DNA from: Desulfobaculum bizertense DSM 18034
Lineage (GTDB): Bacteria > Desulfobacterota > Desulfovibrionia > Desulfovibrionales > Desulfovibrionaceae
Direction: 5' to 3'
DNA: 64,000 bases
Assembly (NCBI RefSeq): GCF_900167065.1
Contig: NZ_FUYA01000001.1
Coordinates: forward strand, 248,001-312,000
The position numbers and the translations under genes are program-made. Shown here piece after piece: positions 26,811-35,208 of this stretch. The notes under the pieces were generated by a model. That model had not been told where the DNA came from. It searched no databases and worked only from the letters and a program-made list of their open reading frames with translations. The stretch's first letter is position 1; every line of letters begins with the position of its first letter.

Positions 26811-26836
26811 AAAAAAAGGCCCCACAATGTGGGGCC
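26811..26836 (-). terminator. feoB terminator
   Basis: Palindrome GGCCCCACA / TGTGGGGCC followed on the minus strand by TTTTTTT, 32 bp after the feoB stop. Confidence 0.85.
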
Positions 26837-26867
26837 TGAGTGTGTGGAATATCTTTTGCCGGGCCGA

Positions 26868-29057
26868 CTAGCCAAGCCCAAGAGCTTTGCCACCCTGATA
26901 GACCAGAGTGGACAGGGCAAAAGCAAAGGCTGTGTTGAAGAACAGCGAGAACATTGCCCATTTCCATGAGCCTGCTTCGCCACGAATGGCGACCAGAGTT
27001 ACAAAGCATGGGGAGTAGAGCAGAATAAAAACAATCAGCGCAACGGCCCGAAGCGGATTCCAGTCCGGATTCGACTTGAGGCGGCTTGCCAGAGAGCTTT
27101 CCGTGTCGGCGTCTCCACCAAGGGAGTAAGCCGTGCCAAGGGTGGAAATAATAATTTCCTTGGCTGCGACGCCGCCGATAAGGGCAATGTTTGTGCGCCA
27201 GTCAAAGCCGGAGAGCTGAGAGATGCCCTCGACACCAGTACCAATGCGGCCAGCAAAGGAGTTGCGCAGGCGGGTTTCTCCGCGTTCAGACTCAATCTGT
27301 GCTGTGAGCGAGGCAATGGCCTTGTCCTGTTCTGCTGCCGGGACGGTTTGCTGAATTTCGGCAATGCCGGACTCCAGCTTGGCATCAAAGGCTGCGTGCT
27401 GTTCTGCGCTGGGACCGGGGAAGGTCATAAGCGCCCAGAGCAACACGGAAATGGCCAGAATAACTGTGCCCGCCTTTTTGATGTACTGCCATGTCCGTTC
27501 CCATGTGTGGATAAGCATGCCGCGTACGGTTGGGAAACGGTAGGGCGGAAGCTCCATGACAAAAGGAGTGCTGGGGCCCTTGATGACTGTTGAGCGGAGC
27601 AGCTTGGATACAAAAAGTGCTGCGGCCCAGCCCAGCATGGTAATGGCAAAAAGTGCGGGAGCCTGATGCTCTGGGAAGAACACCCCAATGAGCAGGATAA
27701 AGACAGGCAGCTTTGCACCACAGGTCATAAATGGCGCGGTGAGGAGTGTTGCCAGCTTTTCGCGACGGCTGCGCAGGGTTCGTGCGGCCATGACTCCAGG
27801 AACGGCACAGCCACCAGCGATGCCACCGGACACAATGAACGGCATGACCGAGCAGCCATGCAGCCCAAAAACGCGAAAAACGCGGTCCAGCATATAGGCA
27901 ATGCGGGCCATGTATCCTGAGTCTTCGAGGAAAGAAATAAAAAGGAAAATTAGGAGAATAAGCGGAACAAAGCTCAGAACGCCACCTACACCGTCAATAA
28001 TGCCTGAAACGACCATAGAGCGGAGCAGGCCGTCCGGGATGATGGCTGTAGCCATGTCGCCCATCCAGCCAAAGAGGCTTTCCATCCAGCCCATTGGAAT
28101 TTCACCAACAGTGAAGGTCACTTTGTACACCGCAAGAAGGACCAGCACCATGCCGATGGGTCCCATGAAGCGGTGGGTCAGCACATGGTCAAGGCGGTCG
28201 GAAAGGTCGACGCGGGCCTGATCTGTGCGGCGCTCCAGAACACCGTGCTTCAAAAGCGAGGTGATAAAGCCATAACGGTAGTCTGCAATAATGGCTTCTG
28301 GGTAGGTGTTGAGTGTCTTTTGACAGTGATCGGCAACGTCTGCGGAAAGGTGCAGCAGGCGTGTAGAAAAGTCGCTGTCTGCGGCATTGCCATTTGCCAA
28401 AATCTCTTCGTCATTTTCAAGGTACTTGAGGGCCAGCCAGCGGGCGGGGTAGCGGTCCCCCATGAAGTGCGCTGACTCGATCAGCTCGGTCATCTCTCGA
28501 AGGACAGGATCGAGATCTGGACCGTAAGAAATATTGAGTGGCTCGTTTTTGCCCCGGTTTTCAACGGCAAAGTCTGCGGTCTGCGTGAGCAGCTCGGGCA
28601 CGCCTTCGCCCGTTCGTCCAACGGTCTCAACAACAGGCATGCCAAGACGTTTGCTCAGCTCCGGGACGTCAATGCTCATGCCGTGGCTACGGGCTTCGTC
28701 CATCATGTTTAGGGCCAGAACAACCGGGATGCCCATTTCCATAATCTGAACAGCAAGATAGAGGTTGCGCTCAATGGCAGAGGCGTTAAGGACGTCCACA
28801 ACAACGTCGGGACGTTCGTCAACCAGCACGTTTCTGGAGACGATTTCTTCCTGCGTATATGCGGTCAGGGAGTAGGTGCCGGGCAGGTCAATGATGTGAA
28901 AGTCGTAGCCATTGATGGTGGCGCGGCCTTCTTTTTTTTCGACGGTGATGCCCGGATAGTTGCCAACATGCTGGCGAGCGCCAGTGATGGCATTAAAAAG
29001 AGTTGTTTTTCCAGCATTGGGGTTGCCCGCCAGTGCCATCGAAATCCTCTCGGCCAT
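26868..29057 (-). CDS. feoB: FeoB, ferrous iron transporter
   Basis: 729 residues. N-terminal G domain with GNPNAGKT (about 11-18, P-loop), DLPGTYSL (G3 region) and LNMMDEA (G4 region). A helical spacer leads to a membrane half with two gate modules (GVGGVLSFVPLILLIFLFIS and the later GVAAKEIIISTLGTAYSLGG). FeoB imports Fe(II) across the inner membrane. It starts 3 bp after feoA, so they are translated together. Length is normal and no key motif is missing. Likely iron-regulated through the upstream feo promoters. Confidence 0.95.
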   Translation of the reverse strand: MAERISMALAGNPNAGKTTLFNAITGARQHVGNYPGITVEKKEGRATINGYDFHIIDLPGTYSLTAYTQEEIVSRNVLVDERPDVVVDVLNASAIERNLYLAVQIMEMGIPVVLALNMMDEARSHGMSIDVPELSKRLGMPVVETVGRTGEGVPELLTQTADFAVENRGKNEPLNISYGPDLDPVLREMTELIESAHFMGDRYPARWLALKYLENDEEILANGNAADSDFSTRLLHLSADVADHCQKTLNTYPEAIIADYRYGFITSLLKHGVLERRTDQARVDLSDRLDHVLTHRFMGPIGMVLVLLAVYKVTFTVGEIPMGWMESLFGWMGDMATAIIPDGLLRSMVVSGIIDGVGGVLSFVPLILLIFLFISFLEDSGYMARIAYMLDRVFRVFGLHGCSVMPFIVSGGIAGGCAVPGVMAARTLRSRREKLATLLTAPFMTCGAKLPVFILLIGVFFPEHQAPALFAITMLGWAAALFVSKLLRSTVIKGPSTPFVMELPPYRFPTVRGMLIHTWERTWQYIKKAGTVILAISVLLWALMTFPGPSAEQHAAFDAKLESGIAEIQQTVPAAEQDKAIASLTAQIESERGETRLRNSFAGRIGTGVEGISQLSGFDWRTNIALIGGVAAKEIIISTLGTAYSLGGDADTESSLASRLKSNPDWNPLRAVALIVFILLYSPCFVTLVAIRGEAGSWKWAMFSLFFNTAFAFALSTLVYQGGKALGLG

Positions 29058-29060
29058 GAG

Positions 29061-29300
29061 TTACTCCGCTACTTCTACTGTGATGTGATCTGCTTCGTTG
29101 TTTCGAAGAGAAAGGGTAAACCCTTTCATGCGCAAGGCAACAGGATCTTTGAGCGGAGCGCGTCCTACAACGACAAGTTCAGTTCCGGGAACAAGCCCCA
29201 TGTCGCGGATGCGACGGCCAAGTTCCCCCATCGCTCCGATGGTTTTGATAACGGCTTTTTGTCCAACCTGAAGCTGGCGCATATTCATAACCTTGCCCAT
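29061..29300 (-). CDS. feoA: FeoA domain protein
   Basis: 79 residues from ATG 29300, chosen because AAGGAG lies 6 nt upstream; the longer open frame has no start support. It is a single SH3-like FeoA domain: QVGQKAVIKTIGAMGELGRR, then IRDMGLVPGTELVVVGRAPL, then a final strand block (FTLSLRNNEADHITVEV). FeoA binds FeoB and is needed for Fe(II) uptake. Ends 3 bp before feoB. A second FeoA-like gene lies upstream behind a terminator. Confidence 0.92.
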   Translation of the reverse strand: MGKVMNMRQLQVGQKAVIKTIGAMGELGRRIRDMGLVPGTELVVVGRAPLKDPVALRMKGFTLSLRNNEADHITVEVAE

Positions 29301-29338
29301 TTTGACTCCTTTTGCGCATAAAAACACGGCGTTCTCTG

Positions 29339-29370
29339 CACCGTGGTGGCGATAACGCGAAACCACGGTG
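29339..29370. other. Inverted repeat in the feoAB leader
   Basis: Perfect 9-bp arms CACCGTGGT / ACCACGGTG with a 14-nt centre, 39-70 nt upstream of feoA. It may be an operator or a leader hairpin controlling feoAB separately from the upstream feoA-like gene. Confidence 0.45.
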
Positions 29371-29410
29371 GTTGAGCTGGGCACTGTAGGCCATAACTGC
29401 CGCTGGGACA

Positions 29411-29441
29411 AATAAAAAAGGTCGAGCCAAAGGCATCGACC
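29411..29441 (-). terminator. Terminator after the Cys-rich feoA-like gene
   Basis: On the minus strand GGTCGA / TCGACC arms (10-nt loop) are followed by TTTTTTATT. Partial read-through into feoAB is possible. Confidence 0.75.
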
Positions 29442-29474
29442 AGTTCGGGGCAAAAAAAGAGGTGGAATGTCTGC

Positions 29475-29756
29475 TTATGCAGTTTGGCGATCCTGATCCT
29501 GTACTGGAGTCGCCATAACGTACTGGGCCATGTCTTCACCAAGGATAAGGTCGCAGTTGCGAACTCGCAAGCAGCATGAGCCAGCATTGTGCCTGCAAAT
29601 TTCAGCGCGCGTCCCAGGCGTGAGACCCATGGCAAGGAGTCTGCACCGCTGACGGGGGCATCCCTGAATATCCGCAATGGCTACCTGACTGCCGCCGGGA
29701 TATTCACAAAGGGCGCGGCTCTTTCGGCAATGACGATGACATTTACGTTTCCACAT
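29475..29756 (-). CDS. FeoA-like protein with Cys-rich N-terminus
   Basis: 93 residues. An extra N-terminal segment (MWKRKCHRHCRKSRALC) has C6, C10 and C17 plus histidines and may bind metal. Residues about 21-85 form an SH3-like FeoA domain (GSQVAIADIQGCPRQRCRLL, then AMGLTPGTRAEICRH). More cysteines occur at the loop where standard FeoA has a Pro-Leu segment (AGSCCLRVRNC). The role is probably iron-linked, as accessory to FeoAB. Start at ATG 29756 lies only 7 nt from a -10 element, so the message may be leaderless. No ribosome site is visible. Confidence 0.7.
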   Translation of the reverse strand: MWKRKCHRHCRKSRALCEYPGGSQVAIADIQGCPRQRCRLLAMGLTPGTRAEICRHNAGSCCLRVRNCDLILGEDMAQYVMATPVQDQDRQTA

Positions 29757-29759
29757 GCG

Positions 29760-29792
29760 TTGAGAATTAATTTCAATGAGAATGAATGTCAA
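29760..29792 (-). promoter_or_regulatory. Fur-box-like operator over a sigma70-type promoter
   Basis: On the minus strand TTGACA (29787-29792), 17-nt spacer, TAATTC (29764-29769). The whole element contains overlapping near-palindromes TGACATTCATTCTCA and TGAAATTAATTCTCA, close to 7-1-7 Fur-box halves. Fits iron repression of the feo genes by the Fur protein encoded at 12419. Confidence 0.65.
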
Positions 29793-29856
29793 GTGCTTCG
29801 GGCGCTTCGTCATCAGCTTTTTTTGTGAATTTGAACGCCCTCTTGATATCATTAGT

Positions 29857-30666
29857 TTATTTTTTGAACTGGACGTGAAGCCCCTTGTCGCTTGTGTTTA
29901 CCAGAGGGAGTTTCTGGCTGTGGCTCACAAGGTCAAGGACGATGCGAATTTTGTCTGGATGGTATCCCATGCGAATTGCACGCAGGTTGCCTTGCTGCAT
30001 GGCAATGTGCTTTCGTCCCCGGTATGTCCAGCTCCCATCTATGTCTATAATGAAACGGGGGGGCGTCTTGAGCGAGAAGGTGTGGAGTTCGGGCAGGGGA
30101 GATGTCGAGCGGAAGATGATGCTGTGAACCTGTCCACCCTGTGCAGAAATTTCTGGCTGGAACAGGATATTTTGACTGCTCAGTGAGCTGACCGTCTGGG
30201 AGGCATCAGGGCTGGCCATACTTTGGGAAAGATCTGGTGAATCTGGACGTGGCTTTGCCGGGCTGTCCTGCTTTGGTGCCATTTTGTGGGTGTCAGAAGG
30301 ACTTTGCGGGAGCGTTTGTGTTTTGGGCTGCGGTGTGCTTGGGGCAGGTTCCTGAGCTTTTTCATGGCGAGGAGCCATGCGCAGGGTTTGAGAGTAGTCC
30401 TGCGGGGTGTCCTTTTGGCTTGGCGGATAGCTCTCGCCACGGCGTGAGCTGACTTTGATTTCTGTCTGGAGCTGTTTTTCGGGGGCAACCGCAGAGCTGG
30501 AGACGTGCTCACGAACAACGCCCTGTTCTGCAGGCTGCTTGGAGGGCGTCAGAAGCCAGATTGCCAGTGACGCAAAAATAAGGCCCGCAATGGCCCACCA
30601 TAGTCGTTTATGAATGATGAGATTCGGAATGACGTCCTCCGGTGAATCTGCCAGAGACGCCTGCAA
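29857..30666 (-). CDS. AMIN-domain envelope protein
   Basis: About 269 residues. One membrane helix at about 22-41 (WWAIAGLIFASLAIWLL) anchors it. A long Ser/Pro/Gln-rich linker (about 43-170) spans the periplasm. The C-terminal about 95 residues resemble the AMIN domain (GGQVHSIIFRSTSPLPELHT, then PPRFIIDIDGSW, then IRMGYHPDKIRIVLDL), which targets proteins to the cell wall or to division sites and secretins. The start is uncertain: the open frame begins at a TTG without ribosome site, while GGAGG at 30636-30640 precedes an ATT codon at 30630. Same strand as the feo genes but separated from them by their own promoter. Confidence 0.7.
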   Translation of the reverse strand: MQASLADSPEDVIPNLIIHKRLWWAIAGLIFASLAIWLLTPSKQPAEQGVVREHVSSSAVAPEKQLQTEIKVSSRRGESYPPSQKDTPQDYSQTLRMAPRHEKAQEPAPSTPQPKTQTLPQSPSDTHKMAPKQDSPAKPRPDSPDLSQSMASPDASQTVSSLSSQNILFQPEISAQGGQVHSIIFRSTSPLPELHTFSLKTPPRFIIDIDGSWTYRGRKHIAMQQGNLRAIRMGYHPDKIRIVLDLVSHSQKLPLVNTSDKGLHVQFKK

Positions 30667-31126
30667 GGCGTGGTTTTTGGCAGGAAGAGCGTTAGTGTGT
30701 CAGCTTTTGTGTATTCACGTCTTTGAAGTATACGTGTATTTATGGGCCATTGCAAAAGGAAAGCCTCTCTGATGCGGGAGTGTGAAATGAATATTGGCCT
30801 ATTCTGGGGCGGAACAGAGAATTTGCAAGGAACATTTTTTGAAAATACGTGTGCTATGACTTGGGGAATATGTGTCTTTTTGTGGGGCTTTGTTTGGCGA
30901 GAATGAATCACGTCTCCCTGAGTGCATGAGTGATATGCTCTCTGTAGAGCAAAACACAGTTGTTTTGTTTTGAGAGCTGGCGTACAAAAGGAATGAAGCT
31001 GGAGCATGGGAAAAAAATGAAAAAAATAAAAATCCATGCTTGACAAAGAGGCGCGAAAAACTCTATTGCTTACATCCCGCACGTCGGAAGCGACATGCAG
31101 GGAAAAATATGGTTTATTAAAACCTT
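30667..31126. promoter_or_regulatory. Gene-free stretch with tRNA promoter
   Basis: AT-rich, no credible gene. The only clear signal is a promoter for the tRNA: TTGACA at 31040-31045, 18-nt spacer, TATTGC at 31064-31069, about 58 nt upstream of the tRNA. A GAATATTGGCCTATTC palindrome is at 30789-30804 and shares ATATTGGCCTAT with the palindrome at 35452-35484. Confidence 0.5.
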
Positions 31127-31217
31127 GGAGAGGTGGCCGAGCTGGCTGAAGGCGCACCCCTGCTAAGGGTGTATAGGGGGAACCCTATCGAGAGTTCGAA
31201 TCTCTCCCTCTCCGCCA
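31127..31217 (+). tRNA. tRNA-Ser (anticodon GCT)
   Basis: 91-nt class II tRNA. Acceptor arms GGAGAGG / CCTCTCC with discriminator G and encoded CCA (31215-31217). Anticodon stem CACCC / GGGTG with loop CTGCTAA, anticodon GCT at 31162-31164, reading AGC/AGU. A long variable arm (TAGGGGGAACCCTA) and the T loop TTCGAAT identify it as serine. No direct repeat of its 3' end is seen near the particle cluster. Confidence 0.97.
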
Positions 31218-31225
31218 CAGAATAT

Positions 31226-31257
31226 AAAGGCTTACGACATTGTCGTAGGCCTTTTTT
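31226..31257 (+). terminator. Terminator of the tRNA-Ser gene
   Basis: Hairpin AAGGC-TTACGAC / GTCGTA-GGCCTT followed by TTTTTT, 10 bp after the tRNA. Confidence 0.9.
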
Positions 31258-31273
31258 GTGTTTTGCCCTTATG

Positions 31274-31312
31274 AAAAAAAGACGCCCCCATCTGCATTGC
31301 GGATGGGGGCGT
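31274..31312 (-). terminator. Terminator of the oxidoreductase gene
   Basis: Arms ACGCCCCCATC / GATGGGGGCGT with a 9-nt loop, followed on the minus strand by TTTTTTT. Faces the convergent tRNA terminator. Confidence 0.9.
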
Positions 31313-31336
31313 TTGTCGTTGTATGAGGAAGACGTC

Positions 31337-32338
31337 CTAGAAAACAAGTACCTGTTTTCCAATCATTTTTCCGGATTCCTGCTCAATGTGCATTTTGCGA
31401 ATGTTTTCTGCATTCAGTCCGGAATAGGTCAGGCGGCAGGTTGAGCGCAGTTTTTTTTCGTCCAAAAGCTGCGCCACGTTACTCAGTAGCTCGCCCTGTT
31501 TGTGCATGTCTGCAGTCTGGAACATGGAGCGTGTGTACATGAATTCCCAGTGAAGGCTTACGCTTTTGGGCTTAAAAACGGTGAGGTCCAGTGGATTCTC
31601 CGGGTCGTCGATAAATGCGATTTTCCCCTGTGGGGCAATGCATTCTGCCATAGCGTTCCAGTGGCGTTCCATCTGTGTGGTGCAGAAAATGGCATCCACA
31701 TGCTCTGTACCCGTGGCACGGAGTTCCTTCGCAAGGTTGTGACGGTGATTCAGAATGAAGTCCGCACCACGTCCCTTGACCCAGTCTATGGTATCTGGAC
31801 GGGATGCGGTTGAGAAGACAGTGAGTCCTGCCCAGTGTGCAAGCTGAGTCGCAATGGAGCCAACACCGCCTGCGCCACCAATGATGAGTATGGATTTCCC
31901 CGCGTTTGCACCCTTGGCCGGGGTGAATTGCAGGCGCGTAAACAGTGCTTCCCATGCGGTAATTGAGGTCAGGGGCATTGCGGCTGCGTGGGCATCATCC
32001 AGCGTCTTGGGGGCCAGCGCAACAAGACGCTCGTCGACGAGCTGGTATTCGCTGTTGGTTCCGGGGCGGGTCAGGTCTCCAGCATAAAAGACTCGGTCGC
32101 CAACGGAAAAATTGCTGACCTCGGAGCCTGTTTCCTCGACGCTCCCTACTGCATCCCAGCCCAGAACAGTATCCTGCTCCATGCGGGTCCGAACTTTTGT
32201 GTCGACGGGGTTCATGCCTGTTGCTGCAATTTTGATGAGCAGGTCCCGCCCCTGTGCCTTTGGCTGTGCACTCTTTTCTGTCCGGAATGCATCAGGAGAC
32301 GTTGCTGCGCTTCCTGCCTGAGAAATAATGACTTTCAT
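31337..32338 (-). CDS. Zinc-type alcohol dehydrogenase-like (quinone oxidoreductase) protein
   Basis: 333 residues of the medium-chain dehydrogenase/reductase superfamily. GroES-like N-terminal domain with ATGMNPVDTKVR (about 39-50), then a nucleotide-binding domain with the GGAGGVGS motif (about 155-162). The usual zinc-ligand cysteines of alcohol dehydrogenase are absent, so it is a zinc-independent quinone-oxidoreductase/ZADH-type enzyme using NADPH. It probably detoxifies reactive carbonyls or quinones. It is divergent from an HxlR regulator 117 bp away, which likely controls it. Confidence 0.85.
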   Translation of the reverse strand: MKVIISQAGSAATSPDAFRTEKSAQPKAQGRDLLIKIAATGMNPVDTKVRTRMEQDTVLGWDAVGSVEETGSEVSNFSVGDRVFYAGDLTRPGTNSEYQLVDERLVALAPKTLDDAHAAAMPLTSITAWEALFTRLQFTPAKGANAGKSILIIGGAGGVGSIATQLAHWAGLTVFSTASRPDTIDWVKGRGADFILNHRHNLAKELRATGTEHVDAIFCTTQMERHWNAMAECIAPQGKIAFIDDPENPLDLTVFKPKSVSLHWEFMYTRSMFQTADMHKQGELLSNVAQLLDEKKLRSTCRLTYSGLNAENIRKMHIEQESGKMIGKQVLVF

Positions 32339-32455
32339 TATGACCTCCTGTATCGTCGTGCAGTGAAAAATCCTGTTATGGAGTCTCTACAGTAGCAGGG
32401 CTTGACCGCTTTGCAATACCGAACATTTAAGAAGCACAGGAACAAAAAGGAAACC

Positions 32456-32836
32456 ATGAAGAAGAAACATACGCGCTTTTGCTGTCATCATGGCTGTCCG
32501 GTTGAAGCAACATTGCAAATGATTGGTGGAAAGTGGAAAGGAATTTTGCTGTATCACTTGATGGATGCCCAAAAGCCTTTGCGGTTTGGAGAACTTTTGC
32601 AGGCCGTGAATACAGTGACCCGTCCGGTGATGACCCGGCAGCTCAAGGAAATGATTCGGGACGGCCTTGTCACGCGGGAAGTTTTTCCTGTTGTGCCGCC
32701 ACGTGTGGAATATGCGCTGAGTGACAAGGGGAAAACCCTGATACCTGTTCTTTTGGCGCTCAAGGAATGGGGAGAGACCTACGGTCCTGCTCAGGATGTG
32801 AAAAAAAGCAAAGAGGAAGACTGCTCAGCAGGCTAG
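32456..32836 (+). CDS. HxlR-family regulator
   Basis: 126 residues from ATG 32456, chosen because AAGGAA lies 3-8 nt upstream; the longer frame has no such site. Winged helix of HxlR type: PVEATLQMIGGKWKGILLYH (about 15-34), LRFGELLQAV, VTRPVMTRQLKEMIRDGLVT, then the wing (PPRVEYALSDKGK). Cysteines C9, C10 and C14 near the N-terminus are suited to thiol sensing of quinones or aldehydes, as known for some members of the family. The likely target is the divergent oxidoreductase. It ends tail to tail with a 4-bp overlap on the GGDEF-EAL gene. Confidence 0.85.
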   Translation: MKKKHTRFCCHHGCPVEATLQMIGGKWKGILLYHLMDAQKPLRFGELLQAVNTVTRPVMTRQLKEMIRDGLVTREVFPVVPPRVEYALSDKGKTLIPVLLALKEWGETYGPAQDVKKSKEEDCSAG

Positions 32837-35208
32837 CATGTGGGTGCTGGCGGAAGCTGAGACATGGCTCCGTGCTGTATTCTGTCTTCCTTGAGGAGTT
32901 TGTACAGGGTCTCGTGGTTGACCGGTGAGTTGAAGTAAAAGCCCTGAATTTCATCACAGTGCTTCTCAAGAGCAAACTCAAACTGCTCTAGATTTTCTAC
33001 GCCTTCGGCCACAATGCGTTTGCCCAGATTCTGGGCAAGCATGGACATGGTTGCCACAAGGTTTCCTGCAAGTTTTGAGTCTGGCGCGTCCTGAATAAAG
33101 CTTTTGTCGATTTTGAGCGTCTGGATAGGGAGCCTGTGCAGGTAGTTGAGCGAGGAGTAGCCAGTGCCAAAGTCGTCAATGGCAATTCTGATTCCCTCTT
33201 TGTTGAGCTGCTGTAAAACGCGGGCTGTTTGTCGGATGTTTGGAATAAGTGTGGATTCTGTGAGCTCCAGCTCAAGAGCCGCAGGAGGAAGGCCTGTTTC
33301 CCGGAGCATTCGTTGCACGCGGTCCGCAAAGTCTTTTTGGTAGAGCTGTTGCGCAGAGAGATTAACGGCAACACGAAGTGGACCAAGTCCTTCCTTGAGC
33401 AGGTACTGGGTTTCGCGGCAGGCGGTCCGGAGAACAAACTCTGAAAGCGCAAAAATAATTCCGGTTTCTTCGGCAACAGGAATGAACTGGTCCGGCCCAA
33501 TAGGGACTGAGCCTTCCTGATTCCAGCGAATAAGGGCTTCAAAGCCAGAAATTCGCTGCGTTTTGGCGTCGTGTATTGGCTGGTACAGGACGTAAAAATC
33601 TTTTTCGACGTTTGCGGAACGCAGGGCGTTTTCGATCTCAAGGCGTTTTTGCGCCCGGGTGTTCAGCTTCCGTGAATAAAAACGATAGGTGTTTTTCCCG
33701 CAGCTTTTTGCGTGATACATGGCGAGGTCTGCATTGCGGATCAGCTCCGCAGAGTTGTGCGCGTCATGTGGAAAAAAGCTAATTCCAATGCTTGGGGTTA
33801 TGTAGAGCCTTCGCCCCTCAATTTCAAAGGGCGCTTCAAAGGATTTCAGTATCTGGTGTGAAATCTTTCGGGCGTCATCCTTTCCTGTTCCGTTTTCAAC
33901 AAGCACAATAAATTCATCGCCACCCTGCCGGAAGACGTGAGTCGTTATGGGAAGTCTTTCCTTCATGCGCTGCGCGACGTTCTGGAGGAGCCGGTCTCCT
34001 GTGGGATGTCCAAGGCTGTCATTGATCGTCTTGAAGTTGTCGAGATCCATGAAGAAGAGGGCAAGTTCCTGCCCTTTTTTCTGGGCGCACTGGATTGTCG
34101 AGCTGAGGGTCTCGGTGAGGTATCGACGGTTTGGCAGGCCTGTTAGTGCGTCATAAAAGGCCTGCTCTTCAATTTTGTGTTCTTTTTGTTTGATGCTGGT
34201 GACGTCGTGCAACAGTGCGAGATAAATCTGATGATGCTCCAGCTTGAGCGGAAGTTTTGAGACGCTGAGTTGAAGAGGGAATTCTTCGCCGCAGCTGTGG
34301 GCGCCCTGGAGTTCTCCAAACCATGTGCTTTTTCGGCGCAGGGCGTGGATGATTTTTGCGTAGTCCTGCGCATGGTGTTTGTTGCTGCAAAATGAATGGA
34401 TAGGGAGACCGAGGACATGTTCTCGGGGGAGGCCGACCAGATCGCAGAAGGCGGGGTTTGCAGCCTGAATGAGGCCGTCATGCCGGAAGATGGCGATGCC
34501 TTCCATGGCACTGTTAAAAATCTGTTCATAGAGCTGAAGACGCTGTTTTTCTGGTGAAATAAGCGTGTCAGAAATAAGGGCGATGACAAAGTCCTGATCC
34601 TGGAATGGGGCATGAAGGTGAAGCCCTAGCTCCGTGTGTCCACCCGGTAGCATGTTGGATGTTTTCCAGTAAAAAATGTGCGAGCGGTATGGACTCGCTT
34701 CGGAAATTTCCTTTTGGAGTCGTTCGTAGCTTTGAGGGGACGCTGAGTAAATTTTAAAGAGCTTGGTTGGAAGGTGGACGTCTTTGGGAATTCCAAACTC
34801 TTTGTAGAGGGTTGGATTGCCGCAAAGGCAGGTGCCGTCTTTGCCAAGCAGAAGGCCGGGGATAGGAATGTTTGTAAGTATGTCCTTGAGTATGGAGCAG
34901 GCGTTGTCTGTATTGAGATTAAGGTCCTGCTTGTTCGTGTCCCAGCAGGAGAAAAGCACCATGTCGAGGGGAAGCGGGGTGAGGTGCCCGCAGAGTTCTT
35001 TTCCGAGCAGGGAGAGCGTGATGTCTTGTGGGTGATGCTGGGTCCAGCTCCGCTTGAGGCAGTGCAGGAAGGAGAGCGTGCGCTGAGGGTGCCCGCCGTG
35101 TGTCTGGATGTGGACGGGCGATGAATAAAACATCTCCGAGTCGCCCTCTCCAAGGGCTTCGAATGTTTTCCCAAAGTTTTGGGTACGGTAAACGTAGAAC
35201 CGAATCAC
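32833..35208 (-). CDS. PAS-GGDEF-EAL cyclic-di-GMP protein
   Basis: 791 residues from GTG 35208 with GGAGGG upstream. The first about 225 residues hold an uncharacterised sensor-like region with one PAS-like part (about 110-215). A PAS follows (about 228-345), then GGDEF (about 355-515) with intact RQGGDEF active site and DLDNFK metal residues. The EAL domain (about 530-780) has intact EAL (GFEALIRW), NLSAQQL and DDFGTGYSSL. Both activities could therefore be functional, making and degrading cyclic di-GMP. No membrane helix or receiver, so it is a cytoplasmic sensor. Confidence 0.9.
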   Translation of the reverse strand: MIRFYVYRTQNFGKTFEALGEGDSEMFYSSPVHIQTHGGHPQRTLSFLHCLKRSWTQHHPQDITLSLLGKELCGHLTPLPLDMVLFSCWDTNKQDLNLNTDNACSILKDILTNIPIPGLLLGKDGTCLCGNPTLYKEFGIPKDVHLPTKLFKIYSASPQSYERLQKEISEASPYRSHIFYWKTSNMLPGGHTELGLHLHAPFQDQDFVIALISDTLISPEKQRLQLYEQIFNSAMEGIAIFRHDGLIQAANPAFCDLVGLPREHVLGLPIHSFCSNKHHAQDYAKIIHALRRKSTWFGELQGAHSCGEEFPLQLSVSKLPLKLEHHQIYLALLHDVTSIKQKEHKIEEQAFYDALTGLPNRRYLTETLSSTIQCAQKKGQELALFFMDLDNFKTINDSLGHPTGDRLLQNVAQRMKERLPITTHVFRQGGDEFIVLVENGTGKDDARKISHQILKSFEAPFEIEGRRLYITPSIGISFFPHDAHNSAELIRNADLAMYHAKSCGKNTYRFYSRKLNTRAQKRLEIENALRSANVEKDFYVLYQPIHDAKTQRISGFEALIRWNQEGSVPIGPDQFIPVAEETGIIFALSEFVLRTACRETQYLLKEGLGPLRVAVNLSAQQLYQKDFADRVQRMLRETGLPPAALELELTESTLIPNIRQTARVLQQLNKEGIRIAIDDFGTGYSSLNYLHRLPIQTLKIDKSFIQDAPDSKLAGNLVATMSMLAQNLGKRIVAEGVENLEQFEFALEKHCDEIQGFYFNSPVNHETLYKLLKEDRIQHGAMSQLPPAPTC

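Noticed and set aside
31127-31217. tRNA-Ser as attachment site of the particle cluster
   Set aside because: It lies over 4 kb from the cluster with host-like genes between, no integrase is present, and no copy of the tRNA 3' end is seen near 50.5 kb.
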